64,000 nucleotides of DNA, taken from Aphrophora alni. Its lineage: Eukaryota > Arthropoda > Insecta > Hemiptera > Aphrophoridae. A program made the translations under genes and the position numbers. Under the pieces are notes generated by a model that was given only the letters and a program-made list of their open reading frames with translations, had not been told where the DNA came from and did no database searches. The stretch is from positions 65,956,231-66,020,230 of the forward strand of contig OY740768.1 of assembly GCA_963513935.1 (NCBI GenBank), written 5' to 3'. Shown here piece after piece: positions 54,088-64,000 of the stretch (position 1 is its first letter; each line of letters starts with the position of its first letter).

Positions 54088-57000
54088 CTGTGCTCCTGCC
54101 AACATAGGATGAATGCCCTTAAAAAATACGTTTTACCTCCTTTTAAAAATCTAACTTCGTGTTGTGGTTTCAAAGCTTAATGAGTTATAATTTATTTTTA
54201 TAACATGTGTATAGATACGTTACTTCTCATCTAAAACAAGTAGTATATCTTATAACAACATTTTAAAAACAACAATACTGGCAGAATATTTAATTTGTCT
54301 TGTGTGGAGCGAACACGAGTATGAAATGTAACAGAAGTGGGGGCCGAAGTATTATAGGACCTACACAAGAAGAGCCAGTTGATTCTTAATTTCATTAATA
54401 ATCACATCAAAATTGTAGAACTTAAAAATCGTCTACAGTTCTTGAATGAAGTCAGTTTAAAGTTATTCTGAAAATACTTGAAATATTCAATCATTTAAGA
54501 AATTAATAAATTTTAATGAATTAATTAGTAATTCAATTAATTTAAGAAATTAAGAAAACCGAAAGCACTATAATAGTATAATCTAAAACCATTTAATCTT
54601 TTATTTTATGGTATCGTTGAACTATACTCCAAGCGGTATGATGCAAGTGCATTGGCGATGACAGATCCTCATTGATGCAGAGAACAGGTTTAATAGTTCT
54701 GCATCGACACCAACATAAATTACATATTATTATGGATTGCGTTAAATATTATCGCTGTTTAACGTTGTGGCCTGCTATTTATACGGTATGATTTGTGGTC
54801 ACTTTTCTTGTATTGGTAATTATACGTTTTGAAATTAATCCTTCATGACCAATTTCTGTGAGATTTCTACTTTTCTAAGTCGGAATGATTACAACTTTCT
54901 CCGTAATTGAACATAGATCGTTTAATTTGAGTATTGAGTTAGGAATAAAGACACACTTAGTAATAAATCGCTTCATTATTCACTAACCTATTTCTGTAGG
55001 TGCAGCTTATATCGTTCAATAGTAATACACAGTAATATTATATTACTTCTTTCTTATGAAGGTAGTTCACACTCAAAACTTAATTCCAACCTAATTTAAA
55101 TAGAAATCTCTAAATAAAATTCTCTAAGAATTTCCTAACGGTGGTAGGTTATGTTGTACATGAAAATATTAGACATGAAGCGGTTATCGCAGGTAACGGG
55201 AGGAGAAGCCACTGAGTAGTGACTTGGAGAGCTATGAGTCGCTATGCTATGTGCCATGCATGTGTACTGTGGCATTTGCAATCTACTCGTCCCATACAGC
55301 ACTTCATGTATATTGTATTTTATTTCTGCTCAAATCTCTAGACATATGTAGAGCTCAAACGACTTAACCGATATTCATTAATCTGATATTACTTCGGTAA
55401 TCTAATTGTGCTCTACGAAGATGTTAAAACACTCTGTAATTTCCAAAGTTCTGGTGCATAAAGCTATGTTATGATATTCAATTTATTTCGTGTTGATAAA
55501 TTAACATTTCGTTTAATGAGAATTGGCATTCTTCATCTTTTAACAAAGGTTAAACAAGGCAAATGTAACGGAAATCATTTCTAAGTTTTTATTATTAATG
55601 TAAATAGATAAATAAAATACATTTTTGTGCTAAATCACCATTAATTTTTGTTTTATATTTTAGCCATTTTCATGTTCATTTTATATTTATGTATCGGTTT
55701 TTACATTATCACATATACGTAGTATAGAGAAAATATATGTTTTGAGGTCTCCTAAATCCAATACGATAATATCATATTTATTATTTGTGCGCATGTTTTG
55801 GCATTAACTTGGAACTTTTTTAAATTTGTTTTTGATAACTCAAAATTTGGGGGTAGCTTACCATTAACAAAAACACGATTACTGTTTTAAAGACCCAAAA
55901 AACCTACATGTTTTATTGAAATTAAAAAGTTTTGGAATAATTAGAAAAAGGAAAAAAACAACATTGATATGTCTTTAAAATATATTTATAGATTTAAATA
56001 AGGGACTCATTTTGCTTCCTCTGACACATCCTCAGAGTAAATCGCATTTGATTAAAACTGATTAAGGTTTATTATTGTTGTTTGCTAATTATTCCGGAAC
56101 CGTATATTTTTTATTTGAAATTTTTGACACGGGTTTGGGTCACTAAATAAAATTTCAACATATCACTAAAATTTTAAGGAAATCGGTGGAGCTAATTTTG
56201 ATGAATGACGTATTTTACCGACAACTCTGGAACAGGAATTTTTGTGACGATTGGTTTTGGTTCGTTTTTATTTGGTTTTAGGGTAACTAAGAATATTTTG
56301 CAAAGTTTTCACGCCATTTATTTCACATGTATCGCTATAACAGTTTCTTTAGTACTCACTTTTTGTTAGATAAAGTATTTGGAGTAAAAACAAAAGTAGA
56401 CGATAAATGATTAAGGTTTGTGATTTAAATCATGCAAAATGATTAAAATATCTGCGCTGTTATGGCTAAATGAACGAGAAATTGAATATAGCGTAAATCA
56501 AGTGAACGTATTTATCACAAAATATACATTGTTTTAGTCGCTGAAAGTAGACAAACTTAACCCTCTTCGCTATGAAATTATATTTTATTAACTTAAACAC
56601 ACGAATAAAATTGCATAGTACAAATAATTTGTTGTGGGAAAGATCCTGGTGAACTATGCCGATATGTAAAGACTCTAGCGCGCCGTGCGGCTAATGCGCA
56701 AAATACATCATGAAACTACACCGCCTCGTGGGAAAAATGCTGCGAAATTGCGATTAATCATGCGAGCATTGGAAAGTTATCACGCAGCTTCAATGGTCTC
56801 ACTTTGGCATGTTTGATTCAAACTAATTACTAAGTACAAAAATATTCCTCAACATGTTTACCTACGTAATCTTTTGATTAATTGGTATAGAAAACTTATG
56901 TATATATTTTCACTTATATTGTAGGTCGGTTGTCTTCCAAAACGTAGGCTTACTATGCAATACTTATGTATAGTAGCCTCAAGGTAGGAATGTGTCTGGG

Positions 57001-57334
57001 GTGGAGAGGAAAAGAGGGGCCCCCACACTTCGTTTGTTACTTTTGCTTTAAGCGGTACAACCCCAATAAATTATATAGACCTCAAATGCTTCTATGTAAA
57101 ATGTAAACGCTTACATATCGGTGTAAGTAAGAATAAAACGTTTACAAAATTAAACTTTTGAGAATTAACCTGTTTTAAACATTAAGAAAGAAATGTAGCT
57201 AAGCAGTAATTTGTGTACCTAGTTTTCTTGGAATGGGTTGTACCGACAAGTCAGAATAGGGAAACAAATAGAGGACACGTCCATTACACCAGACACACTC
57301 CTAGTCTGAGGGTACCGTAGTATAGAGTATAGAA
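54088..57334. other. Intron-like stretch, no gene seen
   Basis: AT-rich with no supported gene. The segment 56640-56790 is locally CpG-rich (AGCGCGCCGTGCGGCTAATG). The segment 56110-56260 (GGAAATCGGTGGAGC region) resembles a decayed repeat similar in style to 18540-18580. Confidence 0.45.
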
Positions 57335-57370
57335 CAGGGGTCTCCAAACTTTTTGACGTAAGGGCCATAT
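57335..57370 (+). repeat. hAT terminal sequence (transposase 3' side)
   Basis: CAGGGGTCTCCAAACTTTTT then GACGTAAGGGCCATAT. The CAGRG start and the T-run followed by GGGCC are the usual form of hAT/Charlie termini. The preceding 8 bp, GTATAGAA, would be the target duplication, but its partner was not found. Confidence 0.7.
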
Positions 57371-57722
57371 AACAATTAAAAGGAGCTATGGCGGGCCGGG
57401 GGGTGTGGGGGCCCTCTCCCGGAAAATTTTGAAATTATACGCTTTAAAACAGCGTTTTTAAGCCTTTTTTGATATATATTTACACAAAAATCTACACTAC
57501 ATGTAAAATTTGTAAGCTTTAAATGTTTACAAGTTTAATTTTAATAAAGGTTTTTTTACTCTCGTATATATATATATATTTTAGTTTAACCAAAAAATCT
57601 CTAGTTAACAATTAAAAACAGGAAACTGAAAAACAAAAGCAACTTGGAAGGAAAATACTTATTTATTAAAATTTCAACTAGGCCTATTATTACAGCATTT
57701 TTTTAGAAAACAAAAACATGTT

Positions 57723-59652
57723 TTAGTGTGATGTGTGAAGTTGTTTTTTGTTTACAATACTTGTCCATTTTGGATCAAAACTTGAAGTTCCTATCATGAG
57801 CAAGGACTTCAAGTGCTCTTCTGATAACATTGACCTGTACTTAGATTTCACATAGGTCATCTTTGAAAAGGTTTGTTCGCAAATGTAAGTTGATCCAAAT
57901 ATTGATAGGATTTCTCTTGAAAACTTCTTAATTTCTTTGAATTCGCCACTTAACGACCTAAAATTAAAACCAACATTAAAAATCTTTCCTGAATCCTGAA
58001 AACAGTTTAAACAAAGTTAAACTTAAAACTTGACATAACATAATTTCATACCTGTAAAAAGGAAGAAGATTTCCATTTTTGTAGCACTCAGAGAAGTATT
58101 CTTTTAGGTTTTCATTCGACATTAGATCAATCAATTCAAGCTGGAGCTCTGCAGGCGCATCTTCAACTTCACATTTAAATGGATTTTGAAACACCTTGAT
58201 CTTTTCTGATGTAACTGCTTCATCAAAGTCTGCAAAGCGAGACTCAAATTCCTCTCGTAGTTTTGCAATAACTTGTGCAGCGTATTGAGATGGAAACTGC
58301 TCACTTGTTTCATTAGCAAAGTTTTTGCAAGTCTCAAAATGGTCCAAAACATTTTTTCCTACTTACTTTTCAAAAAGCGCTAGTTTTGATCTGAAGGCTT
58401 TCACTTGTTGAAACAAGTCGTAAACAAAGGAACTCTTGCCTTTAAGTTTCAAATTTAATATATTAAGATGAGTGGTGATATCAACAAGAAATGCGAGCTT
58501 CCATAGCCACGGATCACTTGAAATCTCTTCCACTGGCTTTCCCTGCTCAGTCATGAAAATGTCAATTGCTTGACGTAGCTCAAAAAATCTCATAAGCAAC
58601 TTCCCTCTGCTAAGCCAACGTACCTCACAATGGTATGGTATGTCTGGATACTGGCTTTCTATTTCTGCCAAGAAGTTCTTAAACTGTCGGTGTTTGAGGG
58701 AATGTGATCTGATGTAGTTCACAGTTTTTACCACTACTTTCATTACTTCCGACACATCAAGGGCTTTTCCACACAGTGCTTGTTGGTGAACAATACAATG
58801 TAAAACCATAGGTTTTACCCCACCTGCACTTTTTACAGCATTACACACATGTCCTACTAACCCTGTTTTATTGCCACACATATTTTTTCCGCCATCTGTG
58901 GTCACACCTTTCAGTTTTTTTAAATCCAGTTTTAGTTTTGAAATACTCCCACTTACTTTGGCAAAAATGTTTTCTCCAGTAACGTTACTTTCCATTGAAT
59001 AAACATCTGCTAGTTCCTCGGTTATCTCGAACTCCTCGTTAATACCTCTAATAAAAAAAAGCACTTGAGCCGAATCGGATACATCCGTAGACTCATCCAG
59101 AGCTATTGAGAAGTAGTCAAATTTTTTACATGCATCCTCAAACTGCGTAGTAATGTCGGCGGCAATATCTTCAGTTCGGCGAGCTACAGTGTTCGCAGAT
59201 AGACTGATGGTATTAAACGCGGATTGCTTATCCGGACACAGCTCTTCAACTGCCTTTTGAATACACGTTTTTACTAGATCTCCGTCAGTAAAAGGCTTAC
59301 CAGCCTTGGCCAGGATGTGACAAATTTTAAAACTTGCCCTTACAGCAGCTTCATTTTGATGTGTGTGTGTCTAGTAAAAACTTCTCTCTGAGATTTAATG
59401 GATTTCTCTAAAAACAAAATTTTGTCCGAGCGAGTCTGACCTTTTAACTCAGCATACTTACTTGGATAAATGCTTGGTTTGATAATGCCTCCGAATATTG
59501 TACTCTTTCAATACTTCAATTTTTTCATTGCAAATGAGGCATAAAGCAGCATTACTGTGCTCGATCACAAAATAATCATTACGCCACTTGTCATTAAAAA
59601 CACGACACTCGCTGTCAACTTTCCTTTTCTTTGAGAGGGTTGAAAGAGACAT
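57723..59652 (-). pseudogene. hAT transposase with BED zinc finger, one intron, three lesions
   Basis: The gene encodes the enzyme that cuts and pastes the element. Reading from 59652, residues 8-11 are a basic KKRK and about 20-61 form a BED-type finger (C38, C41, H56, H61). The middle holds the hAT catalytic landmarks: LDESTDV (first Asp) near 59090 and TTDGGKNMCG (second Asp) near 58890. The C-terminus, after an intron (57958-58051), contains IFGSTYICEQTFSKM, the hAT dimerisation signature, and ends with a stop at 57723. Lesions: an AAGT duplication at 59456-59463, one extra GT unit at 59360-59370, and TAA at 58363-58365 where the frame continues on both sides. Allowing for these and splicing gives exactly 610 codons including the stop, a normal length for the family. 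The gene is recently dead rather than ancient. Closest type: GTF2IRD2-like hAT proteins. Confidence 0.9.
57958..58051 (-). other. Intron in the hAT transposase gene
   Basis: On the minus strand the exon ends CCTTTTTACAG, followed by the donor GTATGA. The acceptor side is a T-rich TTGGTTTTAATTTTAG before GTCGTTAAGTGGCG. Splicing joins AG to G to make one Arg codon and restores the family-typical continuation SLSGEFKEIKKFSREIL. Without splicing the frame stops after about 20 unrelated residues. Length is 94 bp. Confidence 0.75.
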
Positions 59653-59900
59653 AACTATCAAGTAACGTAACCGGATCAAAGAACAATTTAACTCACTAAC
59701 AAAGTGCCACTTCACCAATAATTGCTGTACAGCAAACTATTCACTGAATGAAAAGAAACTGGAAATACGCACTGCACTGCACTGGCGCGGTGTGGGAGAG
59801 AGGAGTGGGAGGTTGGCTTTGGGCGAGTCCATCTCGCCGACGGAGTGGTAGAACCTTCGCTAGATCGTGAAGTCAACTTCATTTTTCGATTCTCAGAATT

Positions 59901-62133
59901 TTTTTATTTTTCTTTTATTGGGATCTCTGTAAATTTCTAGATATTTTTTGTTCCTTCTCTTAGTTATATAATATATAAACGTCGCCATGACTTCATCTAA
60001 AAGTAAAGTTATAATTGGCAAGGCAGAGTACAGATTCAGATTCTGAACCCGGAAGTCAACCTGTTATAGCAACAATTATTCCACTCATAAACCGAAGAGA
60101 AATAACTGGTTTAATAGTCTTTCGAAAATATTAGAGAGACTTTACCATTACATATCTTCAATATTTGTCTATTTTTGTGTAAAACGTAGGAGTAAATAAA
60201 CCTTGTGATTCATATACGTTGTAATCCAATATAAGTATGTAGTATATACTATATACTGAATTAATTGTTAAATAGTATACATATTATTAATTTTGTAAAG
60301 TTATACGTAAATCTATAGATAACAAAGAAATATTAATAAAATGATTCTTTTTATGGCTAAAATCTAAGTTTATTATTTTACACACTGATAGCAAAATCTA
60401 AATTTCCAAGAAGTGTCGGTGTACCTTCTCAGTTATACTGCTCTATCTTATCAGGCGTGTATTAGGAGCGGAGCAACTGAACCCAGTCAGCGATATCAAA
60501 TGTTTGTCTCTAAACCTATTTCTAGAATTGTATTTCTGTTTTGTTTTAAAGTATTTGTTTTACGTTTGAGTCTAACGTATGATTGCAAGTGTGTTCTGTA
60601 TTAGATCTGGTTGAAAAATACTGTTTCTAAACGCTTAAATTTATTGTTAATTTAAAATAAGATATTTCAGATTTGTACACAACAAAATAGTTCAGTTAAA
60701 CAGAATTATTGATTGTATTGCTTAAATAATTAATATCTTGGCCTATATAATATAAGATAAAAAAAAAAGTTTTTAAACAAAAGAAATCCTACATTTTCCG
60801 TCAAGCTATACATAAACTACAATAAATACTTGCGTCTTCATCCTACTTGGAACACACCAAAAAGCCGTCTCATTGACCTTGAAACACGCTGAGCTCGTTA
60901 ACTCTTCTTCCACAACTTTTATTATATGTACTTAGTAAAGTTATGAGTATGTGTATAATTTTCATGGCCATCTAGTCAGACATAGTGCAAGTTGTATGGG
61001 CACAAGTCTAATGATAGCATTAGAGATGACGTTCAAATTGTCTGGAAGAATTGATATCTCGGAATGCTGTTCTAACCTGAAAACTTTAAAGCAACCGCAA
61101 AGAAATTGGCTCCGTTTTTATTACTATTTATTGTTCTCGGGCTGACCTTTAATTATATCATGTTGAGATCTATTTGAGTAAAATTAACAGCAATAAAAGT
61201 AATTAACTGTAATAACGAGAAAGATAAGTATACTGCTATAACTTGCCCCGATAATTTCTGTACATCTTGTAAAACTGTTTGATTTCGTAGTGGCTACTAT
61301 ATTACATAACTGTGATGCTCGCATTTCAATATAACGCTAAACTAATGAGGTGAATGACTGTCAAAGTTAAGAAAGTGTGCGAAATGAAATTTATATAAAT
61401 AAAATATTTACAGTTCTATGCAGACTTGAACGGGGGTTATTAAAGGTCAGGCGACTGCTTAATAATCGTATGTCGCATTGAACAGGGTTGACGACACTAA
61501 TCTTCGAGGGAATTAAAACACATTCGTTGTTACTTGTCACCTTTTCCCTACTTGTTCGTAATGTAGACAGTTTTAGATATTTGAAATAATCATTTTATAA
61601 CCAGAAAACTTTTCTTTCTTTTTTGTAAACGATTAATAATTATAAATATATAAGTATTTATCAAATTATTATCCACGGAGTCGTTCGTAAAAAAAAAAAA
61701 AAAATGCCAATAGCTGTGTTAGAAATTTCGTGGATTAAACTATTTAATCTATGTTCTGATTTACTATTAGACTTATTTGTTAAATAAAATTATTCACATT
61801 ATATATTTCCCCTTTTCTGTCAAATGTACTGTAACCGTGCAGCAATTGAGTTCAGTTCAAAAGTCATTTACAAATTTCATTATATAGGGTGTACTATTGA
61901 AAGAACTGATCAAAATTATTTTTTTGTTTCATTCTGTACCTTCACAGTACGCACTCTTTTGTAAATATCGTTTTATTATGTAAATTTACTTCTAGGTTTC
62001 TATCCTGTAGCCTATACAGCTTTCTACATTTACATAGTTTTTATCTTTACATGTTCATTCCATTAGCTTCGTATCTAGTGCCGTATTAAGATACTTTACT
62101 GTATTTGCGTAAGGTATTGTATGCGAGATACTT
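59901..62133. other. Intron-like stretch, no gene seen
   Basis: AT-rich and without a supportable gene. Short frames at 60413-60604 and 60951-61145 are unrecognised. A poly-A run of 16 or so occurs at 61689-61704. Confidence 0.5.
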
Positions 62134-64000
62134 ATTACCTTAATAACATCCTTTTGTAATTTCTGTATTGCACCTTCAGTGGTCTCTACACAAGATAATG
62201 ATTTCAAAGGCAACGTTACAAGATTGGTCCCAAGTCAATGCTCTGTGGCACTCCTACTTTTATTTCTTCTACCTCAAAGATTGATTTTCCTTTCGTTTTA
62301 TTTCAATCGTTTACCTTAATAACATCCTTTTGTAATTTCTGTATTGCACCTTCAGTGGTCTCTACACAAGATAATGATTTCAAAGGCAACGTTACAAGAT
62401 TGGTCCCAAGTCAATGCTCTATGGCACTCCTACTTTTATTTCTTCTACCTCAAAGATTGATTTTCCTTTCGTTTTATTTCAATCGTTTACCTTAATAACA
62501 TCCTTTTGTAATTTCTGTATTGCACCTTCAGTGGTCTCTACACAAGATAATGATTTCAAAGGCAACGTTACAAGATTGGTCCCAAGTCAATGCTCTGTGG
62601 CACTCCTACTTTTATTTCTTCTACCTCAAAGATTGATTTTCCTTTCGTTTTATTTCAATCGTTTACCTTAATAACATCCTTTTGTAATTTCTGTATTGCA
62701 CCTTCAGTGGTCTCTACACAAGATAGTGATTTCAAAGGCAACGTTACAAGATTGGTCCCAAGTCAATCCTCTGTGGCACTCCTACTTTTATTTCTTCTAC
62801 CTCAAAGATTGATTTTCCTTTCGTTTTATTTCAATCGTTTACCTTAATAACATCCTTTTGTAATTTCTGTATTGCACCTTCAGTGGTCTCTACACAAGAT
62901 AATGATTTCAAAGGCAACGTTACAAGATTGGTCCCAAGTCAATCCTCTGTGGCACTCCTACTTTTATTTCTTCTACCTCAAAGATTGATTTTCCTTTCGT
63001 TTTATTTCAATCGTTTACCTTAATAACATCCTTTTGTAATTTCTGTATTGCACCTTCAGTGGTCTCTACACAAGATAATGATTTCAAAGGCAACGTTACA
63101 AGATTGGTCCCAAGTCAATCCTCTGTGGCACTCCTACTTTTATTTCTTCTACCTCAAAGATTGATTTTCCTTTCGTTTTATTTCAATCGTTTACCTTAAT
63201 AACATCCTTTTGTAATTTCTGTATTGCACCTTCAGTGGTCTCTACACAAGATAATGATTTCAAAGGCAACGTTACAAGATTGGTCCCAAGTCAATCCTCT
63301 GTGGCACTCCTACTTTTATTTCTTCTACCTCAAAGATTGATTTTCCTTTCGTTTTATTTCAATCGTTTACCTTAATAACATCCTTTTGTAATTTCTGTAT
63401 TGCACCTTCAGTGGTCTCTACACAAGATAATGATTTCAAAGGCAACGTTACAAGATTGGTCCCAAGTCAATCCTCTGTGGCACTCCTACTTTTATTTCTT
63501 CTACCTCAAAGATTGATTTTCCTTTCGTTTTATTTCAATCGTTTACCTTAATAACATCCTTTTGTAATTTCTGTATTGCACCTTCAGTGGTCTCTACACA
63601 AGATAATGATTTCAAAGGCAACGTTACAAGATTGGTCCCAAGTCAATGCTCTGTGGCACTCCTACTTTTATTTCTTCTACCTCAAAGATTGATTTTCCTT
63701 ACGTTTTATTTCAATCGTTTACCTTAATAACATCCTTTTGTAATTTCTGTATTGCACCTTCAGTGGTCTCTACACAAGATAATGATTTCAAAGGCAACGT
63801 TACAAGATTGGTCCCAAGTCAATCTTCTGTGGCACTCCTACTTTTATTTCTTCTACCTCAAAGATTGATTTTCCTTTCGTTTTATTTCAATCGTTTACCT
63901 TAATAACATCCTTTTGTAATTTCTGTATTGCACCTTCAGTGGTCTCTACACAAGATAATGATTTCAAAGGCAACGTTACAAGATTGGTCCCAAGTCAATG
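62134..64000. repeat. 176-bp tandem repeat array, at least 10.6 copies, cut by window end
   Basis: A 176-bp unit starting ACCTTAATAACATCCTTTTG repeats head-to-tail to the end of the window with almost no divergence. Observed changes are few: AATGCTCTG versus AATCCTCTG, CTATGG, AATCTTCTG, AGATAGTG, and one TACG for TTCG. The 85-codon plus frames at 62238, 62414, 62590 and 63646 span one and a half units each and are artefacts. On the minus strand one frame reads EEIKVGVPQ..LGPIL and another stretch reads VETTEGAIQKLQKDVIKVND. These resemble two segments of a non-LTR reverse transcriptase palm/thumb region, with the catalytic piece between them missing. The array therefore probably grew from a fragment of a retroelement. 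Confidence 0.93.

Larger units (their letters stand above)
57335..59900 (-). mobile_element. hAT-superfamily DNA transposon (Charlie/GTF2IRD2-like), inactive
   Basis: The element lies on the minus strand. Its left boundary on the plus strand is a typical hAT end, CAGGGGTCTCCAAACTTTTT at 57335, followed by GACG..GGGCCATAT and a GC-rich subterminal block (GGGCCGGGGGGTGTGGGGGC). It encodes a BED-finger hAT transposase (57723-59652). The right end should show the same terminal repeat as its reverse complement, ending CCCCTG. I could not find it, nor an 8-bp duplicate of the flank GTATAGAA, so the right limit is approximate and the end may be deleted. The GC-richer region up to about 59880 is included as probable 5' leader and promoter. 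Confidence 0.88.
27726..64000 (+). other. Putative first intron of slit (continues beyond window)
   Basis: The donor GTAAGTACT at 27726 opens an interval of more than 36 kb with no recognisable Slit LRR, EGF or laminin-G exon on the plus strand. Large first introns are common in insect developmental genes. Everything downstream, including the interspersed repeats, the hAT transposon and the 176-bp array, would then lie inside this intron. A very short LRR exon (about 72 bp) could have been missed by eye. Confidence 0.5.

Noticed and set aside
59400..59460. A 59-bp intron in the hAT gene between a GTAAGTATG donor-like site and TTTTTAG
   Set aside because: The intervening bases encode family-typical YAELKGQ once the AAGT duplication is allowed for, so a frameshift explains the break better than splicing.
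62238..63903. Repeated 85-codon plus-strand frames as a gene family
   Set aside because: Each covers one and a half units of the 176-bp array; the unit length is not a multiple of 3 and the better coding resemblance is on the other strand.

Overview
This is a eukaryotic, almost certainly insect, nuclear window. It is very AT-rich and dominated by non-coding sequence and mobile or repeated DNA. The only clear host coding sequence is one exon at 27475-27725 (+). It encodes a signal peptide followed by a cysteine-rich leucine-rich-repeat N-cap that matches the start of the secreted axon-guidance protein Slit. A textbook arthropod Inr+DPE core promoter pair lies about 350 bp upstream. No further Slit exon was recognised in the remaining 36 kb, so 27726-64000 is most simply the first intron. 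The species cannot be fixed from the sequence; the slit exon is of arthropod type.

Layout: 1-12000 is AT-rich non-coding DNA with a near-perfect 83-bp-armed foldback element (2449-2820) and one arm of a dispersed ~115-bp repeat (5922-6036). 12000-16115 is a GC-rich 53-bp tandem repeat of about 78 copies, with a higher-order 1210-bp internal duplication. 16116-26000 is AT-rich and holds two degraded inverted-repeat structures (22240-22845 and 23285-23615). From 26 to 54 kb there are at least eight copies, whole or partial, of an old interspersed repeat of about 250 bp with a (GTT)n/(AAC)n end; two of them meet head-to-head at 31.5-31.8 kb. These bracket the slit exon. 27.7-57 kb is otherwise intronic-looking DNA with microsatellites and small hairpins.

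57335-~59900 carries a hAT-superfamily DNA transposon on the minus strand (BED zinc finger plus hAT transposase, GTF2IRD2/Charlie-like). Its gene reads as one ~609-codon protein with a single 94-bp intron. It is broken by a 4-bp duplication, a 2-bp slip in a GT tract and one in-frame stop. 62134-64000 is a 176-bp tandem array that runs off the window; its minus strand carries what looks like a truncated non-LTR reverse transcriptase fragment.

No rRNA, tRNA or CRISPR was found. The small ORFs scattered through the window are chance frames, repeat frames or transposon pieces. The main points of interest are the slit promoter, the readable damage history of the hAT element, the two tandem arrays and the interspersed family that keeps open frames on both strands.
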